Source of the DNA: Apirhabdus apintestini
GTDB lineage: Bacteria > Pseudomonadota > Gammaproteobacteria > Enterobacterales > Enterobacteriaceae
NCBI GenBank assembly: GCA_033977085.1
Contig: CP138906.1
Span: 806,001 to 870,000, forward strand
Length of the DNA stretch: 64,000 nucleotides
Direction: 5' to 3'
The notes under the pieces were generated by a model, which ran no database searches, was not told where the DNA came from, and worked only from the letters and a program-made list of their open reading frames with translations. Shown here one piece after another: positions 55,495 through 64,000 of this stretch (position 1 is its first letter; the number at the start of each line of letters is the position of its first letter). Both the position numbers and the translations under genes were made by a program.

Positions 55495-55955
55495 TATTTT
55501 TTAAACCTGGCAGGGTTTCCGGCATATAAACAATAAGGCGGAATATCTGTTGTTACTACTGAACCTGCAGCTATAACGGCGCCTTCCTCAATACAAACAC
55601 CCGGAAGAATAATGGTTCCTCCGCCTATCCATACTTTATCTTTAATAGTTACGGGAGCGGTTATTCGCCGGGTGTTAACTCTGTCCTGGTAATTTAACGG
55701 GTGAGTCGCGGTATATATATGAACGCCCGGGCCTAAGGCACAACCTTTACCAATGGTAATATAATCATTATCAATAAACTTACAATCCGTATTGATGTAA
55801 GTTCCCTCGTCAAAGGAGGTTTTACCTGAACAAAAATAAATAGGCTTGGTTAAATAGCTATTATTTAATACTATTCCGGCTTTTTAAACATTGAAGTATA
55901 TTGTCGCCTGGATAGCTTGGTAGAGTTGAAAATCATTACTGCCCGGCGGGGAGAT
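55495..55955 (-). pseudogene. hexapeptide O-acetyltransferase (maltose/galactoside acetyltransferase type), decayed
   Basis: Read on the minus strand to a TAG at 55495-55497: KTSFDEGTYINTDCKFIDND, ITIGKGCALGPGVHIYTATHPLNYQDR, ITAPVTIKDKVWIGGGTIIL, PGVCIEEGAVIAAGSVVT and YCLYAGNPARFKKY. This is the left-handed beta-helix of the Maa/LacA family with the catalytic histidine in TATHPL. Near 55890 a base is missing in an A run and the N-terminal part is not in frame with a start codon, so the 5' limit is approximate. Convergent with the tail fibre at the end of the locus; possibly a surface-sugar acetylase carried as cargo. Confidence 0.75.
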
Positions 55956-56091
55956 ATTGTTTTACATAATAAAGTTAAATAGTAGCTTATTATCATGATG
56001 AATTATCTGCGCTGTTAAAATTATTAGTAAGATTCTATCATCCGCTTCATAACAAATAAAGGCGCGCCGCTGTTGGTTATAGCTCCAGACT

Positions 56092-56937
56092 CTACTCCCC
56101 CAACCGCCTCACCAGCGCCTCGCTGTGACGAATATATTTTGCAGCGTGATCCGGGTGATGCTGAATCAGCGCCATAAACAGCAAATCGGTGAGCATCATC
56201 TGTGCGCTGGTGGAGGAGATAGCGGCGCTGCGGGTTGCCCGATCGTCTGCGCCGGTAAACAGGCACGCACTGGCGCACTGGCGCAGCGTGTTCGGGGTAA
56301 AGCCGGTAATTGCCAGCACCTGGGCGCCGGCGCGCCGGGTCTCCTGCGCGGCAAGGTTAATCTCCCGGCGCTCGCCGGAGCTGGAAACGGCCAGCAGCAG
56401 GTCGCCCTCACGCATCGCCTGGCTGGCGGCCAGCAGCGCGTGCATGTCTTGCTCAGCGCCGGCGTGAATGCCTATTTTCATGAGCTTCCAGGCCAGGTCT
56501 TTCGCGACTAACCCGGAAGCGCCAATGCCGGTGAGCAGGATGCGTTTGGCGTTGGTAATTAGCGTGATTGCCTGCTGTAAAGTCGCCTCATCGTTCATCT
56601 CTAGGGTGGCGCGCATGGCCGCCGTCTTCTCCTGAATCAGCTTCTCGCCCACGAGGCGCAAAGGATCGTCTGCCAGAATATGATTGTGCAACTTCCGGGC
56701 AGGGGCAAAACTCCCCAGCGCGTCGCTGATGGCTATCTTCAGCGAGGGAAAGCCTTTATAGCCCAGGTGCTGGGCGAACTTCACCACGCTGGACTGACTA
56801 ACGCCCGCGGCCTGCGCCAGCTGCTGCGAACTGAAATGGCGCGCTCTGGCAGGGTCGTCCAGTACGTAGTCCGCCAGTTTTTTCCCGCCCGGCGTCAGGC
56901 TGTCATAGCGCTGGCGCAGCGTGGTTAAGCAGTTCAT
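56092..56937 (-). CDS. yfhH: RpiR-family transcription regulator YfhH
   Basis: 281 residues from the ATG at 56937 (MNCLTTLRQRYDSLTP, close to E. coli YfhH); an upstream ATG at 56979 adds 14 residues. N-terminal helix-turn-helix of RpiR type (ARHFSSQQLAQAAGVSQSSVVKFAQHLGYKGFPSLKIAI) and C-terminal SIS sugar-phosphate-binding domain (RILLTGIGASGLVAKDLAWKLMKIG, DLLLAVSSSGERREI). Divergent from murQ, so MurNAc-6-phosphate sensing and control of murQP is a reasonable inference. Intact. Confidence 0.92.
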   Translation of the reverse strand: MNCLTTLRQRYDSLTPGGKKLADYVLDDPARARHFSSQQLAQAAGVSQSSVVKFAQHLGYKGFPSLKIAISDALGSFAPARKLHNHILADDPLRLVGEKLIQEKTAAMRATLEMNDEATLQQAITLITNAKRILLTGIGASGLVAKDLAWKLMKIGIHAGAEQDMHALLAASQAMREGDLLLAVSSSGERREINLAAQETRRAGAQVLAITGFTPNTLRQCASACLFTGADDRATRSAAISSTSAQMMLTDLLFMALIQHHPDHAAKYIRHSEALVRRLGE

Positions 56938-57065
56938 TGCCTGTCTCCTGTTATCGTTATTTCGCGTGATCGTTACCAAAGATTGGGGCTTTTCTACTCG
57001 CGAATTTGAATTTTATATTCCATCATTGGCGCACTTTTGTGAATAAATTATTCAAAGGAATCGGT

Positions 57066-57960
57066 ATGAATCTCGGCGCTTTACTTTCTGAGACCCGTAA
57101 TCCCCACACGCTGGATCTCGACTCTCTTTCCTCGCTGGATATGGTAACGCGTTTTAACGAGCAGGATGCGCTGGTCGCGCCAGCGGTTAAGGCGACGCTG
57201 CCGCAGGTGGCGCAGGCGGTGGACGCCGCCGCGCAGGCGCTGCGGGCGGGGGCGCATTATTTATATGGGCGCGGGCACCAGCGGGCGCCTGGGCGTGCTG
57301 GATGCGGCAGAGTGCCCGCCCACCTTCGGCGTGGCACCGGACAGGGTTATTGGTTTGATAGCCGGTGGGCCGGGGGCGATTCTGAAAGCGGTGGAGGGCG
57401 CGGAGGATAATTCTCGTTTGGGCGAAGAAGATCTTAATGCGCTGCGGCTTGAAGCCCGGGATCTGGTGATTGGGCTGGCGGCATCGGGCCGCACCCCTTA
57501 CGTGATAGGCGGCCTTGAGTACGCGCGGCGCTGCGGTTGCTGCACCGTGGCTATCTCCTGCAATCCCGACTCCCCGATAGCGCAGGCGGCGGATATCGCC
57601 ATTTCACCGCTGGTCGGCCCGGAGGCGCTGACCGGCTCTACCCGCCTGAAGTCCGGTACGGCGCAAAAGCTGGTGTTGAATATGATTTCGACCGGCGCGA
57701 TGGTGCGCTTTGGCAAGGTATACCAAAACCTGATGGTGGATATGAAGGCGACCAACGTGAAGCTTATCGATCGCGCCTGCCGCATCGTGGTTGAGGCAAC
57801 GGGCGTCCCCCGCGAAGAAGCGGAGGCAGCGCTAAAGCAGACCGAGTATGACGTTAAGCCCGCTATCCTTATGCTGCTGGGCGGCGTGGATGCTGATACG
57901 GCGCGTGCGCGGCTTGCCGAACATCAGGGCTATTTGCGTGCGGCGCTGCGCGGCGAATAA
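57066..57960 (+). pseudogene. murQ: N-acetylmuramic acid 6-phosphate etherase, frameshifted
   Basis: MurQ splits the lactyl ether of MurNAc-6-phosphate to GlcNAc-6-phosphate. MNLGALLSETRNPHTLDLDSLSSLDMVTRFNEQDA is followed by loss of frame near 57254 in a G run (one base missing before IIYMGAGTSGRLGVLDAAECPPTFG). The SIS domain core (GIAASGRTPYV-type LAASGRTPYVIGGLEYAR, STGAMVRFGKVYQNLMVDMKATN) is intact to the end. Single lesion. Confidence 0.9.
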
Positions 57961-57970
57961 GGAGGCTACA

Positions 57971-59325
57971 GTGGATACACGGACGTTGGCGCGGGCAATT
58001 ATTCAGGGCGTGGGCGGCGAGGATAATATCCTGCGCCTGGAAAATTGCATGACCCGCGTGCGCATCGAAGTTCACGATGCGTCGCGGATGGCGCCGGAGG
58101 CGCTTAAAGCGCTGCCGAAGATAAGCGGCTACGTGAAGCAGGGCGAGCAGCATCAATTGATCGCCGGGCCGGGGCGCGCGGCGCAAATTGTAGACGCCAT
58201 GCGCGAGCAAATGCGGCCGCACGCTGCGGAACAAGACGCGGCGGCGCGCACAAAAGCCCGCGTCAGCGCGCGCTATAAAACGCCGGTGAGCGATGCGCTG
58301 CGCCAGCTCGCGAATATTTTCATCCCGCTCATTCCCGCGTTTATCGCCTCGGGGTTAATTACCGGCATTATTAATATCCTGAAGCGCCCGGATCTCGTCG
58401 GCGATTTTGCCGCGCACTGGCCCAACTCGCTGGGGCTATTAGGTATTTTTGGCAGCGCGGTGTTTGCGATCATGAATATTCTGGTTGGCGTTAACGCCGC
58501 CAAAATTTTCGGCGGATCGATGGCGATGGGCGGCGTGATGGCCGGGATCCTCTCCAGCCCTCAGTTGGCGCAAATTACCCTGTTTGATGAACCGCTGCAG
58601 CCGGGGCGCGGCGGCGTGATTGCGGTGGTGCTGGTAGTGGCGCTGATGTGCTGGATTGAGAAGCGTCTGCGTGCTCTGCTGCCCGGGGCGCTGGAATTAA
58701 TTCTTAATCCCCTGCTAACGACATTAATTGCCGGTACCGCGGCAATCGTCGCGCTGCAACCGCTGTGCGGATGGATGTCGGATGCTATTGCGCACGGCGC
58801 TATGCTCGCGGTTGAACGCGGCGGGCTGTTAATGGGCGCGATTTTATCCGGCGCTTTTTGCCGCTGGTGTTGACCGGCCTGCATCAGGGGCTGGTCCCTA
58901 TCCACGTGGAACTTATCCAGGCCTATGGTTACAACGCGCTGTTTCCCATCCTGGCAATGGCCGGCGTCGGGCAGGTAGGCGCCGCGCTGGCGGTACTGGC
59001 GAAAACCCGCAGCGTGCGGCTTCGGCGCGTTATTACCAGCGCGCTGCCCGCCGGGCTGCTCGGGGTCGGGGAACCGCTTATTTTTGGCGTCACGCTGCCG
59101 CTCGGGCGGCCGTTTATCGCTGCCTGTCTGGGCGGCGCCGTCGGCGGCGCGCTAATGAGCTATTGGGGCGTGGCGACGGTGATTACCTTCGGTATTTCAG
59201 GTTTGCCGCTGGCATTGACGATCGTATCCGGGAAAGTCATGCTATATCTGATAGGGTATTTAGCGGCGGTTGTCGCCGGTTTTGTATTTACCTGGCTATT
59301 AGGTTTTCGCGATCCACAGGAGTAA
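57971..59325 (+). pseudogene. murP: MurNAc-specific PTS permease (EIIBC), frameshifted
   Basis: Phosphotransferase-system transporter for N-acetylmuramic acid. GTG start at 57971 after an AGG ribosome site. IIB domain with the phosphorylated cysteine in ENCMTRVRI (about residue 28), then the membrane IIC domain (SDALRQLANIFIPLIPAFIASGLITGIINI; GGVMAGILSSP). One T is missing from a run near 58858, after ILSGAF; the next frame holds LPLVLTGLHQGLVPIHVELI, GEPLIFGVTLPL and the end LLGFRDPQE. Single lesion. No IIA domain, as in E. coli MurP. Confidence 0.9.
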
Positions 59326-59329
59326 CGGT

Positions 59330-59963
59330 TTGAGCGCAGGCGAGCGACGCGTAGTTTTCTTTGACCTTGACGGGACGTTGCATCAGCAAGATATGTTTGG
59401 TTGTTTTTGCGCTGGCTGCTTCGCCGTCAGCCGCAGAATATGGTGCTGGTGGTCCTGATATTGCCGCTGGTGCTGCTTGGTTTGCTGGTTTGGGGGCGCG
59501 CGGCCCGCTGGCCGATGAGCGCGTTGCTCTGGGGCTGCACCTTCGGGCATCGCGAGGCTCGCCTCCGGCAACTGGAGCGCGATTTCGTCGCCTGGTTTCG
59601 CAGCCGGGTTACCGGTTTCCCGGCGTACAGGCGCGGCTGGACGACTATCTGGCTCATGATGATGTTGATGTGTGGTTGATTACCGGCTCGCCGCAGCCGC
59701 TGGTGGAGCAGGTTTACGGCGATCGTCGCTGGTTTAGTGAGGTTAATCTTATCGCCAGTCAAATCCAGCGGCGCTGGGGCGGATGGGTATTGACGCTGCG
59801 CTGCCTGGGGCCGGAAAAAGTTATCCAACTGGAGCAGCGTATCGGTTCGCCGTTATGCCTGTGGAGCGGCTATAGCGACAGCAGCCAGGACAACCCGTTA
59901 CTGTGGTTTTGCCAGCACCGCTGGCGCGTAACGCCGCGCGGCGAACTGCAGCAACTGGAATAA
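59330..59963 (+). pseudogene. pgpC: phosphatidylglycerophosphatase C, frameshifted
   Basis: HAD-type membrane phosphatase making phosphatidylglycerol. A TTG at 59330 may start SAGERRVVFFDLDGTLHQQDMFG (E. coli MATHERRVVFFDLDGTLHQQDMFG) with the catalytic aspartates in DLDGT; a T is missing near 59402 before LRWLLRRQP. The membrane part (VLVVLILPLVLLGLLVWGRAARW) and FGHREARLRQLERDFVAWFR follow; another shift near 59610 precedes FPGVQARLDDYL and VWLITGSPQPLVEQVYG to ELQQLE. Two lesions. Confidence 0.87.
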
Positions 59964-60014
59964 GGCTTTTCGCTGTGTATAATGCGCGACGCATTTACCT
60001 CCATGGAGAGCCGT

Positions 60015-60527
60015 GTGTCAGAACATGCCAATGATGATGAATACTGGATGCGTCACGCCATGGCGCTGGCTCAGCGCGCGTGGGACGAAGGCGAAGTGCC
60101 CGTAGGCGCTGTGCTGGTGCACGCCGGGTGCGCTATCGGCGAGGGCTGGAACCGCTCTATCAGCCGCCACGATCCTACCGCGCACGCTGAGATTATGGCG
60201 CTGCGGCAGGGCGGCGCGGTGTTACAGAATTATCGCTTACTGGACAGCACGCTCTACGTCACGTTGGAACCGTGCGTGATGTGCGCGGGGGCCATAGTAC
60301 ACAGCCGCATCGGCAGGCTGGTGTTTGGCGCCCGTGATGCGAAAACGGGCGCAGCCGGCTCGCTGCTCGATGTGTTGGCTCATCCGGGAATGAATCACCG
60401 CGTACAGGTCACTGAAGGCGTGCTGGCGGAGGCGTGCTCTTCGCTGTTAAGCGATTTTTTCGCGAGCGTCGCCGCCAGCATAAAGCGCAGCGCAAAGTGG
60501 AGTCCGGCGGAGCGTAACGCGCCTTAA
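60015..60527 (+). CDS. tadA: tRNA adenosine(34) deaminase, C-terminal tail altered
   Basis: Converts A34 to inosine in tRNA-Arg(ACG) and is essential in E. coli. The GTG at 60015, with GGAG eight bases upstream, gives VSEHANDDEYWMRHAMALAQRAWDEGEVPVGAVLV; the upstream ATG (60003) is less like the family. Zinc-site motifs THAE equivalent AHAEIMALRQGG (catalytic Glu about 58) and PCVMC are intact. Near 60457 one T is missing from a run, so the last 22 residues differ; the family tail (RERRRQHKAQRK) is in the other frame with its stop at 60515. The catalytic fold is complete, so function is likely kept. Confidence 0.88.
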   Translation: MSEHANDDEYWMRHAMALAQRAWDEGEVPVGAVLVHAGCAIGEGWNRSISRHDPTAHAEIMALRQGGAVLQNYRLLDSTLYVTLEPCVMCAGAIVHSRIGRLVFGARDAKTGAAGSLLDVLAHPGMNHRVQVTEGVLAEACSSLLSDFFASVAASIKRSAKWSPAERNAP

Positions 60528-60619
60528 GTGTGAAGGCGCTATCTAAGAACACATATCACCCAATGGCCGTAACCCAAAAAGGAATATGAAGTAATGATTA
60601 ACCTTCCTTTTGTGAGGAT

Positions 60620-60747
60620 AGTGTGCCCTTTCTGGCGCCCAAATCTCTTCACCTCGGTGACCGTTATCCCGTAACTCCGACTTCCGCCAGCGCCTCGCGA
60701 ACATCATTCAGCGTGAACGGTTTAATAATCGCATCGATCTTTTTCAT
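60620..60747 (-). pseudogene. glnB: 5' fragment of nitrogen regulatory protein P-II (GlnB)
   Basis: Read from an ATG at 60747: KKIDAIIKPFTLNDVREALAEVG then VTG and a premature stop; the next frame continues ITVTEVKRFGRQKGHT, matching GlnB residues 1-42 of 112. Beyond about 60620 similarity ends, so the T-loop with the uridylylated tyrosine and all later parts are missing. In E. coli glnB is several genes away beyond purL; here it sits between tadA and mltF, a sign of rearrangement. Confidence 0.85.
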
Positions 60748-61123
60748 GAAATATCCTGACTTCAAATCAACGCTGCGACCGGCTTGCACGGCAACCGGCG
60801 CTCTTCAGTGCGGCAGTGCGCGCCAGTGGTAAAATTACAGTTTGAAATCATTAGCATCCAGTTCATGGCGTGCCAGGAGTTTATAAAATTCAGTGCGATT
60901 TGATTTCGCCCAGCCATAAGCGCTGCCTGAGTGACATTTCCTCGAAAGCATATTGCAGAGGCACGATGATGATTTTTAAGCGATATGGAGCGTGATAATT
61001 AGAATGGTTACCATGAAAAAGCAGATATTAAAATCATTCCTGTAGGTTTAGCTTTATGGAAACACTTGCTTTTTGAAAGCCTCTCATTCTACGAAAGGCC
61101 TTACAGGTTTCCATTTTGCTGAA
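60748..61123. other. gene-free stretch near the glnB fragment
   Basis: About 375 bases without recognisable gene or RNA, AT-rich toward its right end. Probably rearrangement debris. Confidence 0.4.
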
Positions 61124-61789
61124 TTAATTACTATTTAATATGCCTCCAATAATACCAAACCCCACCAACTGTAGCGGTGAAGTGACGATATCAAGCGTCA
61201 TGGCTACCGGCCGTAATGCTTTCGCTGCCCCGAATGAAATACCGGACGTTTTATATTTATAAAATGCAACGTAAAATGAGTGATAGAATTTGAGCTCCTT
61301 TGAATAGTTCTGCTTATTATTTTTCTTATGAATGCTTCCCTTCAATTTATAAATGTTTTTTGTGCAGTCATTTCCCGAGCAGTAAAAATTGTAACTTATT
61401 GCGGCCTGCCTTTCTTCCTCGGTTTTTATCTGATATTTGAGCGTTAATTCACCCGTAAATTGCTTTTTATCATAATTGAGCGTGAATTTTGCCGGATGGT
61501 TAACGTTCATAGTATGTCGGTCGATACGAGGGTCCATAAGCATCTTAACTACCTCATCGCCGCCTTCCAGGAGTAGGTAGTCAAAGATCTCCCCGACAAA
61601 AACATATCTCTTCTTTCCTTCGGTATTCTGTGCCAGCGATAAACCAATGATTGTGTCATTTCTCCAATGCTCTAACTTATTTTTATATCCGGAGTTTGTT
61701 GCCAGCATTATGCTGAAACAGCCAGAAAGCATGAATCCTGCAGAAGAGATTAATAATAATTTTGCTATCCGGGAGTAATTAATATTCAT
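61124..61789 (-). CDS. hypothetical lipoprotein
   Basis: 221 residues with a clear lipoprotein signal (KLLLISSAGFMLSGC, Cys24). Central region rich in Lys, Asn and Tyr (YVFVGEIFDYLLLEGGDEVVKMLMDP, KQFTGELTLKYQIKTEEE), a cysteine pair in FYCSGNDCTK, and a hydrophobic C-terminus (LDIVTSPLQLVGFGIIGGIL). I do not recognise the family. The gene is intact and much richer in A+T than its neighbours, consistent with acquisition by transfer. No partner gene is adjacent. Confidence 0.72.
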   Translation of the reverse strand: MNINYSRIAKLLLISSAGFMLSGCFSIMLATNSGYKNKLEHWRNDTIIGLSLAQNTEGKKRYVFVGEIFDYLLLEGGDEVVKMLMDPRIDRHTMNVNHPAKFTLNYDKKQFTGELTLKYQIKTEEERQAAISYNFYCSGNDCTKNIYKLKGSIHKKNNKQNYSKELKFYHSFYVAFYKYKTSGISFGAAKALRPVAMTLDIVTSPLQLVGFGIIGGILNSN

Positions 61790-62025
61790 TTATTCTCTGA
61801 TTAAAAAAGGTAGTAATTCTAAAAATCTGACTATGATAATTTAAAAATAACAATAAAAATAGAAGGGTATTATGGGGCCGTTTTAACCCAGTTACGGTCG
61901 ATGAAGGAGATAATTAAACCACTGAACGTCAGACCTATTTACGCTGCATATTAACGCGGCTTTTATGCGCCGTGTGGGTTGCTAAATAACAACCTGATAG
62001 TAGAGAAAAGCGGGTGCGCAGGCGG

Positions 62026-63590
62026 CTAATGAGTAAGCATCTGCATTAGAGAGTTTGTGGAGATTGAAGACGTATCCTCATCGGTGTCGGGGACGGGCGT
62101 CATCAGCGCTGGCTCCATGCGCGGCTGAGCCACCTCCGGCGGTTTCACCACCGGGTAGCTTTGCGCCAGGCGCTGGTGCAGCATTTTCTGATGCGTTTTT
62201 TCCATTAGATATCCCACCAGGCTCATATGGTATTTGCGAATATTTTCTACATACGCCAGCGCTTCATGGCCGCGCGTGTAGCCATAGGTCGTTTTCTTAT
62301 ACCAATTTTTCTGGCTGAGCAACGGCAGGGTTTGTTTCACGTCGCTCCAGCTATCGGGGTTTCCGCGCAGCTTTGCGGTTAGCGCTCTGGCGTCCAGCAT
62401 GTGCGCGTAGCCCATGTTGTACGCGGCCAGCGCAAACCAAATGCGCTCGCCTTCCGGCACAGAATCTGGCACTTTTTCGAGCATATCGTTCAGGTAGCGC
62501 GCGCCGCCGCGAATACTCTGTTCTGCATTCAACCGATCGGTCAGGCCTAAACTCTGCGCCGTATTTTTGGTGAGCATCATTAGCCCCCGAACGCCGGTTG
62601 GCGATGTCGCATGGGTATCCCAGTGCGATTCTTGATAGGCGATGGCCGCCAGCAGGCGCCAGTCGATGCGCGTTGCGTATTTCTTAAATAGCGGTAGCAG
62701 TGAGGGCAGAATATTGTCGACGGCCCGCAGGAAGCTACGGGTATCCACATAGTCAAACGCGCCGACGTGGCCCAGATATTTTTCTTCCAGCCGCGATAGG
62801 GTGCCGTTGGCGTTAACGCGGGCAAAGAAATCGAGCATCGCGGCGGACAGGCTGTCGTCACTATCGCGCGGAGTAAACCAGGTAACCGGCTGCTCGTCCG
62901 TGATATCCAGCGCGACGGCGAGCCGAGGGTGGATGCGCTGGAAAAGCCCTATCGCCACCGAGTCGGCGATCGTATAGGCCAGTGTCCCATCCAGAACTTT
63001 CCGTAATAACATGGTGCTGTTGCGCGTGGCGTCGACCCGCCATTCAAGGTGCGGGTACTTTTCCTGTTTGAGCGTATTTAAATCGTTGAGTACCGCCAGC
63101 CCGGCGGCGATAGTTAGGTTTTCGCTGGTGATTCCTGCAAGGCTTTTGGGGCGGGAGACCCCATGCGATACACCATTTGCTGCGAGACGGAATAGTAGGC
63201 GGGGCCGGGCTGGTAATTTTTACTGCGCGCGTTGTTATAAACTAGTCCGGCGGCCAGAATGTCGGCAGCGCCTGTATCTAAATCATCAAAAAGTTTATCA
63301 ATGCCCGAACGAACCGTAATTTTAAGCTCTACCCCCAGATAATCGGCGAACTCGCGGGCCAGTTCGTAATCCAGCCCCACCGTTTCTTCATTATTGATTC
63401 GACTCCAGGTGAGCGGTGAGGCAATCGTGCTTACCCGCAGTTCGCCGCGCGCTTTAATCGCAGCGATACGGTTTTCCGTGCCGCCGGTCCAGGGCACGGT
63501 AGGCCAGAGTGCGACGGCCAGCAATAGCGCGACAACGCCGATCAGCAGATAGTTAAGCTTTAGTTTTTTCAATAAGTTAAATCTCTGCAA
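62026..63590 (-). pseudogene. mltF: membrane-bound lytic transglycosylase F, frameshifted
   Basis: Peptidoglycan-cleaving lipoprotein-like enzyme. N-terminal anchor (LNYLLIGVVALLLAVALWPTVPW) and solute-binding-like domain (RGELRVSTIASPLTW, GLDYELAREFADYLGVELKITVR, YQPGPAYYSVSQQMVYRMG) are in one frame; the frame changes near 63140, and the rest with TIADSVAI, the catalytic glutamate in AIAYQESHWDTHATSPTGVRGLMMLTKNTA and AAYNMGYAHMLDARAL runs to the end. One lesion. Divergent from purL, as in E. coli. Confidence 0.9.
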
Positions 63591-63737
63591 TAGCCTAAGC
63601 GCGAGTCAAAAGCCGTAATGTTCTCAAGGGGAAGTTGTTTTTTGAGAGCTGCATTTTGCTCAACAATCCCGGTGCTGGCAACCTGAGTACGTTATTTGTG
63701 CACAGTTTGTTACGGCCAGTCCGCGGTTTTTATTTTG

Positions 63738-63753
63738 ACGCAAACGGTTTCGT
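63738..63753 (+). promoter_or_regulatory. PurR operator of purL
   Basis: ACGCAAACGGTTTCGT matches the PurR palindrome (consensus ACGCAAACGTTTGCGT) in 14 of 16 positions. A TATAAT -10 box lies at 63771-63776, 17 bp after TTTCGT as a possible -35 overlapping the operator, so repression by steric block is expected. Confidence 0.85.
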
Positions 63754-63842
63754 CAGCGTCGGGGTTTCTCTATAATGGCTCTCGTTTTCCAGCGTGGCGC
63801 CACTTTTCGCGGCGTCAGGACGTTTCGCAAACGAGAGACCTT

Positions 63843-64000
63843 ATGATGGAAATTCTGCGTGGTTCCCCGCCTTATCGCCCTTTCAGATCCAAAAACTTCT
63901 GACCCAATTCGCCGAGCGGCGGCTGCCGATAGTGGAGATTCACGCTGAATTTGTGCATTTTGCCGATTTAGCGCATGGCCTGGATAGCGATTCCCATGCC
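63843..64000 (+). pseudogene. purL: phosphoribosylformylglycinamidine synthase, 5' end, frameshifted and cut by window edge
   Basis: MMEILRGS is followed by loss of frame near 63868 (a base missing from a CCCC run before ALSPFQIQKLLTQFAERRLPIVEIHAEFVHFADLAHGLDSDSHA). The sequence leaves the window before the catalytic parts, so whether the rest is intact cannot be seen. Confidence 0.85.

Overview
The window looks like a chromosome segment of a Sodalis-type insect endosymbiont (Enterobacterales, Pectobacteriaceae). The genes are close relatives of Escherichia coli core genes in largely conserved order. Many are broken by single-base insertions or deletions, two nearly identical IS21-family elements have landed in genes, and a decayed phage-tail locus is present. 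Density of fresh pseudogenes plus repeated IS copies is what one expects of a recently captured symbiont such as 'Candidatus Sodalis pierantonius'; the species is an inference from memory, not a database match.

Layout. 1-6.5 kb: proS, trmO and rcsF (all frameshifted), the intact metNIQ methionine importer with a MetJ box, and gmhB. 6.5-12 kb: a complete rRNA operon (P1, P2, boxA, 16S, tRNA-Glu, 23S, 5S, terminator). 12-13.25 kb: no recognisable gene. 13.25-40.5 kb: the E. coli kgtP-to-yfhL neighbourhood: kgtP (split by an IS), yfiM, pssA, pat, tapT, trxC, yfiF, ung, grcA, srmB, trmN6, rpoE-rseABC, lepA-lepB-rnc-era-recO-pdxJ-acpS, yfhL. acpS carries the second IS in its last codons, followed by a 205-bp tandem repeat of the acpS end.

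40.5-55.9 kb, between yfhL and yfhH: a headless contractile phage-tail locus. It has an S24 repressor, a Q-type antiterminator, a four-unit array of terminator hairpins, a lysis cassette (lysozyme, holin, spanin-like protein), then neck terminator, sheath, tube, chaperone, tape measure, baseplate plug, hub, spike, wedge proteins, tail fibre and a convergent acetyltransferase remnant. I see no integrase, replication, terminase, portal or capsid genes. This gene set fits an R-type tailocin (phage-tail bacteriocin) that is now decaying; a deleted prophage is the alternative. The most interesting structure is the terminator array between Q and the lysis genes.

56-64 kb: yfhH with a murQ-murP MurNAc-use pair, pgpC, tadA, a glnB fragment, an orphan lipoprotein, mltF, and the start of purL behind a PurR operator.

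Intact by reading: metN, metI, metQ, gmhB, yfiM, pssA, pat, grcA, rseA, rseC, rnc, recO, pdxJ, yfhH, the orphan lipoprotein and several tail genes. Many breaks are single-base losses in short homopolymers of otherwise well-conserved genes, some usually essential (proS, rpoE, lepB, era), so sequence error has to be weighed against real decay.
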